In this document: in pieces, positions 59,385 through 64,000 of the stretch | How the letters are laid out: the number at the start of each line of letters is the position of its first letter | Position numbering within the stretch: position 1 is the stretch's first letter | NCBI GenBank assembly: GCA_020736575.1 | Contig: JAGPYM010000010.1 | Location: 310,001-374,000, forward strand | Origin: Thelonectria olida | Lineage: Eukaryota; Ascomycota; Sordariomycetes; Hypocreales; Nectriaceae | Length of the DNA stretch: 64,000 nt | Direction of reading: 5' to 3' | Notes under the pieces: model-generated | The model's input: the letters and a program-made list of their open reading frames with translations, nothing else | Databases searched by the model: none | What the model was told of the DNA's origin: nothing | Program-made: the position numbers and the translations under genes

Positions 59385-61043
59385 CTTCTGATCCCCAGAA
59401 ACACCAGGCACTCTCACTGAGCATCGAAGATAAATCCCCCCAGGCATCTCGGGATCTAGGAGATCTAAAGTCTTGGGTATCACCCTGGTAACAACTCCCT
59501 TTTCGTCACATAGCGCGTAGTCGTAGTGTGCCACAAACATGACAGTCGTCATGGTCACTATGAGTTTGTCAAGCTGTCCCACATTAGCAGTCTTTCTTCC
59601 TGGCCATGTCGGGTAGGTGGGCTGCTTACAAACGTACTGGAAGCGACTCGAGCTGCACAAACCATGTTAGCCGAGCACAAAACTCTCAAGCCAAGGAGAC
59701 CAACTTACCATAGAAGTAATCTTTCTTGGGCCAGGAGTCCCAGGAACACCCTGTCTGGTACACGGCCGGATCCCAGTTCAACTCGTTGAATTCCTCATCT
59801 GTCATGTGAACCCGATCAACCTATACTGTCAGCTCCTCTTGCCTGGATATCCAACACTTGTCCGACACTTACCATGCCAAATGGCCCTGGGGTGGGTCCT
59901 GATCCTCCCTCGCCAGGCTGGCTTGCCCGTCTCTCGGCTATCTTCTTCCTTTTGGCTTTGACCATAATCTTGCAGACTCTGAACGCATCGTGCATGGCAA
60001 CAGTGATGGAAGGGAACTGACTTGCCCAATCCTCGATGGTCAGGCGACGACACACGTCGACGGGATGCTCCTTGTCGTGGGTTCGATATCGGGTAATGGC
60101 CTGGTCGACTTCGTTCTGGATGTGCGAGTACCACACGCTGTCCGAGGCGATGAAGCAGAGAACCCACGCAGCTGGACTCCCAAACTCTTCTAGTACGGCG
60201 ACGAGAGTTGTGGTGATGGCCTGGGTGCGGTTTTGAACAGTGAGAAAGGGGTTTATAAGACGAAAACAAGTATGGCCGACTCACATTACCAATGGAATAC
60301 TTATCCAGATGGCGCTTCATCAACTGGTGCAGAACATCCTGCTGCTCTCGTCGCCTTGGCGGCTTCGGATCCATCTTCTTCCGCTTCTTGCTCCTCCTGA
60401 CCCTCTGCCTCATGATGCGGATCATCTGCTCGTACACACTCGTCGAAAGCCACGAACTGTGCGACAAGCCATCCATCTTCCCCCTGTGGCCCTTCCAAGG
60501 CTGCTCGCCCAGGTTGCGCGACCGAAACGTCTTGTTGTCAGCAATCTCCGGGGTGCAGATGACGTGCAGCATCAGCTGGAAGACGAGCCGGCGCAGCAGG
60601 TCAAACGGCTCGATGACGCCTTGGTCCTTGTCGACCCAGGTGAGCAGCGCTTCGTGCGTGTCGGCGACGAACTTGGGGAGCGAAGCGGTGAGGTTCTCCT
60701 GGCTCATGAAGATCTTGAGGGAATCGTAGGCGACCAATCCTCGGCCTACTTGCCTGCATCAATAGTTAGTTCTCCGTATGTTGTTGGGAAGCAATGGCGG
60801 GCGTTTCTCTCACGCATTTTCAGTTATCTTGTTCACCATTTCTGGGCCAGCCGACGACCACTGCCTGAGCATCTCGGGCGTGGGGTTCCATGGTGTTTTC
60901 CCAGTGGGTATTGATTCCAGAGTCTTGCATTTGTTACAATCGCACTTCTTTGGCGCCTTCCCCTTTTTCTTGCCCTCCTGTTTTTGCTCGTCTTCCCTTT
61001 TCTCCTCGCCCTCTAGCTTAGGCTGGGCTTCAGGGTCTGCCAT
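59283..61043 (-). CDS. Cytochrome P450-derived protein lacking the haem-cysteine loop
   Basis: The 482-aa protein comes from exons 60814-61043, 60285-60753, 59873-60220, 59709-59820, 59638-59652 and 59283-59557. Residues about 50-440 follow the P450 fold order. LLRRLVFQLMLHVICTPEIAD resembles the D/E helices, AAWVLCFIASD and NEVDQAI the I-J region, and FPSITVAMHDAFR (301-314) the K helix with DAFR in place of ExxR. MTMTTVMFVAHYDYALCDEKG resembles the L helix. The FxxGxxxCxG loop expected just before the L helix is absent. The N-terminal membrane anchor and Pro-rich hinge are missing too, replaced by a K/E-rich segment with CDCNKC. The C-terminus is a ~35-residue Lys/Gln/His tail. The 15-nt exon 5 is uncertain; skipping it also keeps frame (477 aa). 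Catalysis by a thiolate haem is therefore unlikely. Confidence 0.65.
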
Positions 61044-62225
61044 GGCACGACGGGAAAACGGCCGGATGAGTGCTGACGACAGCCCCTGTGGTGCGACTAA
61101 GCGCCCGAAGAAACAGGAAGAGGATGAGGATGAGGGGTAGCAGTGATGTTGGTGGCGGTCTGAATGTGAGACACTGTCATTTCAAGCCAGAAGTCGGCGA
61201 TCAACGGACAACACGCGAACTCGAATGGAAGCACGAACAGGACAGACGGGGAAAGAGAAAAGAAGAGGGAAGAAAGAAGAAGAACCACGTCAGAACCTCG
61301 AGAAATACACCCCTTTATACTCGTTCCCTCTGGGGGCTGGACTCGAGCTGAACCAAGTCCCCGCTCCTCACATAACAAGAAGGCAACGCAGCAAACAAAC
61401 GAATGTGCAACACCAAACCACAACGGAACACCACACCGCCCTCGAGTCCCCCCAGGGGACGAATCACAGGCAGAGCAGCGTTGCTTTTTCCGCCGCGGTC
61501 TTTTGTCGGTTACCACCAATGCGAGGCATGCGAAGTCGACGAGTGTTATGCGGAAACATGTGCGTGATAGGTTGGATGGTTGGCAGTAGTCTCGCATTAG
61601 GGCGCGGGACGCCGGAGGGGAGGTGGTTGGGTGTCTTGGGTGTTCGGAAAATGCGAGCAAACGCGAACCATGGCAAGGCAAAGGCGAAGGGAGGATTATG
61701 CAGTTATTGAGAAGTATTTGTAATTTCAGTTATGAGGGTTGGCATCGACGCCTGGGTGAGGACACTTCGGGCGTTGGCGGACGAGCTTGGAGATATCTGA
61801 GCAGTTATGATACCCAACTACCTAGGTATGTAATTGTATATCTATATACCGTCTGTACTAGCTCCAGCAGTTTAGTTCGATAGACTACTCGTCCCGCTAA
61901 CTAGGTAGGTATTCATATTTGTGCTGAATATCTTGCTGCTCCTCGTCATGCGACGACCCGGCTCTCGCACGTCGACGCACAACCTAGCCCAGCCACCAAA
62001 TCTCAAAGCTCAACCTGTCTCCAAAACTATGTATTCCAAGTCTATCTATGAGCACCGGTGAATTGACGGCGTTGTTCTCTACATTTCCCCAAGTGCTCAG
62101 CTTATGAGAACGTCAGCTGAACCTCTAGGAACCTAACCCAACTCCAGACCCCGATCCAAAGGCAACTCCCTCCCTCATTTCAAACATCATCATCTCTTAT
62201 CCTCTCCTGGGAGCATTGCCTCCTC
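61044..62225. other. Intergenic, no gene seen
   Basis: About 1.2 kb containing the P450-like promoter and the 3' region of the next gene. The 194-codon - strand frame (61097-61681) and the 161-codon + strand frame are chance mirrors without motifs. Confidence 0.55.
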
Positions 62226-63038
62226 CTAAGCAGCCTCCCAGTCCATGGCCTCCACCATCCACTCCCACTCATCATCCACCCGTTCATCGCCGTTGACTCG
62301 CGTCTCCGCCCGCTGTGCCTCCATCTGCAGCTCCAGCTCGACTCTCTCGCCCGCCACGAGATAACCTGCCTCCAGCCCACTCAAAACCGTCGTAACGATC
62401 CAGTTCAAGTCGTACATCTTCAGCGGCGGCGTCTCCTTGCCCTCAGCGGCGTCTTTCCACCTGTTACGCAGCTCCTTGGCCTTCCACAAGGCCTGGATGA
62501 CTTCGCCCCTCCCCAGGGCGTCGTGTACGGGACAGTCGTCGTCCTCGAGCGCTTTGAGTACGTTGTGATGATACGCGTGAGTCGCTCCATTGCCGAATGC
62601 CGCACGCGAGATGGCGACGCCGAATATGAGCAGCAGCAGCACGATAGCCTGCTCGATCCAGGCATAAAACTCGTGGAAGTCGACCTTGAAGTTCCGCTCG
62701 GCATCGGCCTTTGTGAAGTCATACTCCTCTGGGTTGTTGGCCCGCTGATATGACATCTTGAGATCCATAAACTTCCACCGGAGGCGTTGACAGGCCTGCT
62801 CGAAGCGATGGAAGGCTTGGGCTGGGGTCAAGTGGGTGCTGGAGGCGGAAGCGGGGCCCGGGCCGCTCGTAGGGGGAGGAGCCGGGGCGGAGCCGGAGCC
62901 GGAGACTGCTGGGGTTGGAGGTGCCGAGGCGATGCCTAGGAGAGAGACTGAGGAAGATGAGTTGGGCCAGCGTCGTGACGGGTGAGACCTGTTGCTGGAG
63001 GCCCAGATGGAGGCTCCGAGGCCTGACGAAGGAGGCAT
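62226..63038 (-). CDS. Uncharacterised 270-aa protein
   Basis: A single-exon protein that I do not recognise. Residues 1-70 are Ser/Pro/Gly-rich and disordered. From about 71 (LTPAQAFHRFEQACQRLRWKFMDLKM) the sequence is orderly and helical. A hydrophobic stretch at about 131-144 (AIVLLLLIFGVAIS) could be one membrane pass or a buried helix. A conserved-looking NVLKALEDDDCPVHDALGRGEVIQALWKAKELRNRWKDA region is followed by a Glu-rich end (DDEWEWMVEAMDWEA). The helical architecture suggests a conserved fungal protein, not a chance frame. No function can be assigned. Confidence 0.75.
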   Translation of the reverse strand: MPPSSGLGASIWASSNRSHPSRRWPNSSSSVSLLGIASAPPTPAVSGSGSAPAPPPTSGPGPASASSTHLTPAQAFHRFEQACQRLRWKFMDLKMSYQRANNPEEYDFTKADAERNFKVDFHEFYAWIEQAIVLLLLIFGVAISRAAFGNGATHAYHHNVLKALEDDDCPVHDALGRGEVIQALWKAKELRNRWKDAAEGKETPPLKMYDLNWIVTTVLSGLEAGYLVAGERVELELQMEAQRAETRVNGDERVDDEWEWMVEAMDWEAA

Positions 63039-64000
63039 AGCGAGAGAGGGCCGGTATGGCGGTAGTGTGAAGTTTCGTCGTCCAAGGTCTATGGTTCACT
63101 GTCGTGTGGTGTCTTGTCGTGTCGTATCTCGCTCAATGATAGTGACGGGCGCTTAGCTGCGTCTCCGTACAGCCTCATCATCCCTTGAGATGCACGGTGG
63201 AGAGGGAACCAGCCCTCACAGAAACACCAACCGATGCCGCCAAAGAAGAAAACAAAAAAAGAAAGTGTGGCTCAATAATTCTCAACGTCTCTGACCTGTC
63301 ACTCTTTTGTTCCTTTTCAATACGTTCGTCAATTGTGGCTTGAAGTTGGAAGAGCTCAATGAAATGAATTGAGTGAAACGAGCCAAAGAATCGACTTCAA
63401 CGGCTGCAAAGAAACACCAAGTATTTTAAGTGGGCCATTGAGCACTCATTGGCTGCAGCTCGCCACCAACCGTCCCCAGACTGTTAAGCGCACAGTGGAT
63501 GTGAAGTGGATGAGCTCACCTCAGCTCAATCTCACAAAGAGCGGTTTATGATCCGTATCGGCTTATTCATAGCCTCTCCACTGAGGGGAATCCCTGACCC
63601 ATGCAAACTGTTGGAGAAGATCAAGCTCCAAACGGCTTGGCATTGGTTCCGCATGGTCGAGCATCATGTCGACTATCATGACATGATGAAAATGAAAACG
63701 TACGACTCCAGTTGTGTTGAGACAAAATATCAGACACGAGCTGTAACAACCCACAAAGAGACCAGCACTCATATTCTTTCATATCGCAAATGGCACTGAA
63801 ATGATCTATCCAGAGTAAGACCCTAACAAGAGGTCCCCGCTCTCACTCTTTTCCAACGTCCCCGTCTCTTCTCAACTGGGCAGATCGAACCGGGATACAG
63901 TATTGCGATTGAAAACTATTCATAGTCATGTCATATCAATAGGTATGCAAAACGCCCAAAGACAAAAATAACAAAACAATGCCTTACACCCATCCATTCG
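63039..64000. other. Promoter region and window end, no gene seen
   Basis: 962 bp upstream of the 270-aa protein gene. Frames of 60-97 codons on the + strand have no domain. Whatever lies beyond base 64000 is not visible. Confidence 0.55.

Noticed and set aside
61097..61681. 194-codon - strand frame next to the P450-like gene
   Set aside because: It overlaps the promoter, has an open mirror frame, and shows no continuity with P450 N-terminal sequence, so it does not supply the missing anchor.
1..64000. CRISPR array, prophage or bacterial operon
   Set aside because: No direct-repeat and spacer pattern is present, and introns show this is eukaryotic DNA.

Overview
The window is nuclear DNA of a filamentous ascomycete. 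The genes have short introns (about 45-110 bp) with GT..AG ends and CTAAC/CTAAT branch points. Several families are typical of Pezizomycotina: a CFEM protein, Zn(II)2Cys6 regulators, GPI-anchored lysophospholipase, many MFS transporters. A decayed F-box gene resembles a family I remember as expanded in Fusarium. Hypocreales, perhaps Nectriaceae, is therefore likely, but this is an inference and no search was run. All exon joins were read by eye from splice signals and checked for frame.

Layout. 1-5465: 3' part of vacuolar membrane protease Pff1 (+), a lipid-droplet hydrolase-like protein (+) and a CFEM GPI protein (-). 5466-11446: almost 6 kb without a recognisable gene. 11447-15701: a Gfo/Idh/MocA oxidoreductase (+), a four-helix membrane protein of unknown function (+), an intron-containing tRNA-Gly(GCC) (-) and a small secreted protein (-). 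16883-25489: lysophospholipase (-), mitochondrial NADH kinase (-) and a lysophospholipid acyltransferase (+). 27721-34120: an anion/cation-symporter MFS protein (+), a possible 63-aa membrane peptide (+) and a secreted 5'-nucleotidase (-). 34121-40404: gene-poor, with the F-box pseudogene.

40722-57961 holds two modules of the same kind, each with a regulator, a transporter and an enzyme. The first is a Zn2Cys6 factor (+), an intracellular GH32-like glycosidase (-) and a sugar-porter MFS protein (+). The second is a quinate-permease-like MFS protein (-), a DHDPS-family aldolase (-) and a Zn2Cys6 factor (-). Between them lies a protein with twelve exact-length 16-residue repeats. The first module suggests uptake of a fructosyl oligosaccharide followed by hydrolysis in the cytosol. 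The second suggests uptake and aldol cleavage of a sugar acid or related compound. Substrates are inferred from family only.

58832-64000: a 102-aa charged protein (+), a cytochrome P450-derived protein (-) that appears to lack the haem-cysteine loop and carries highly charged ends, and a conserved-looking 270-aa protein of unknown function (-). The P450-like protein and the repeat protein are the least ordinary items.
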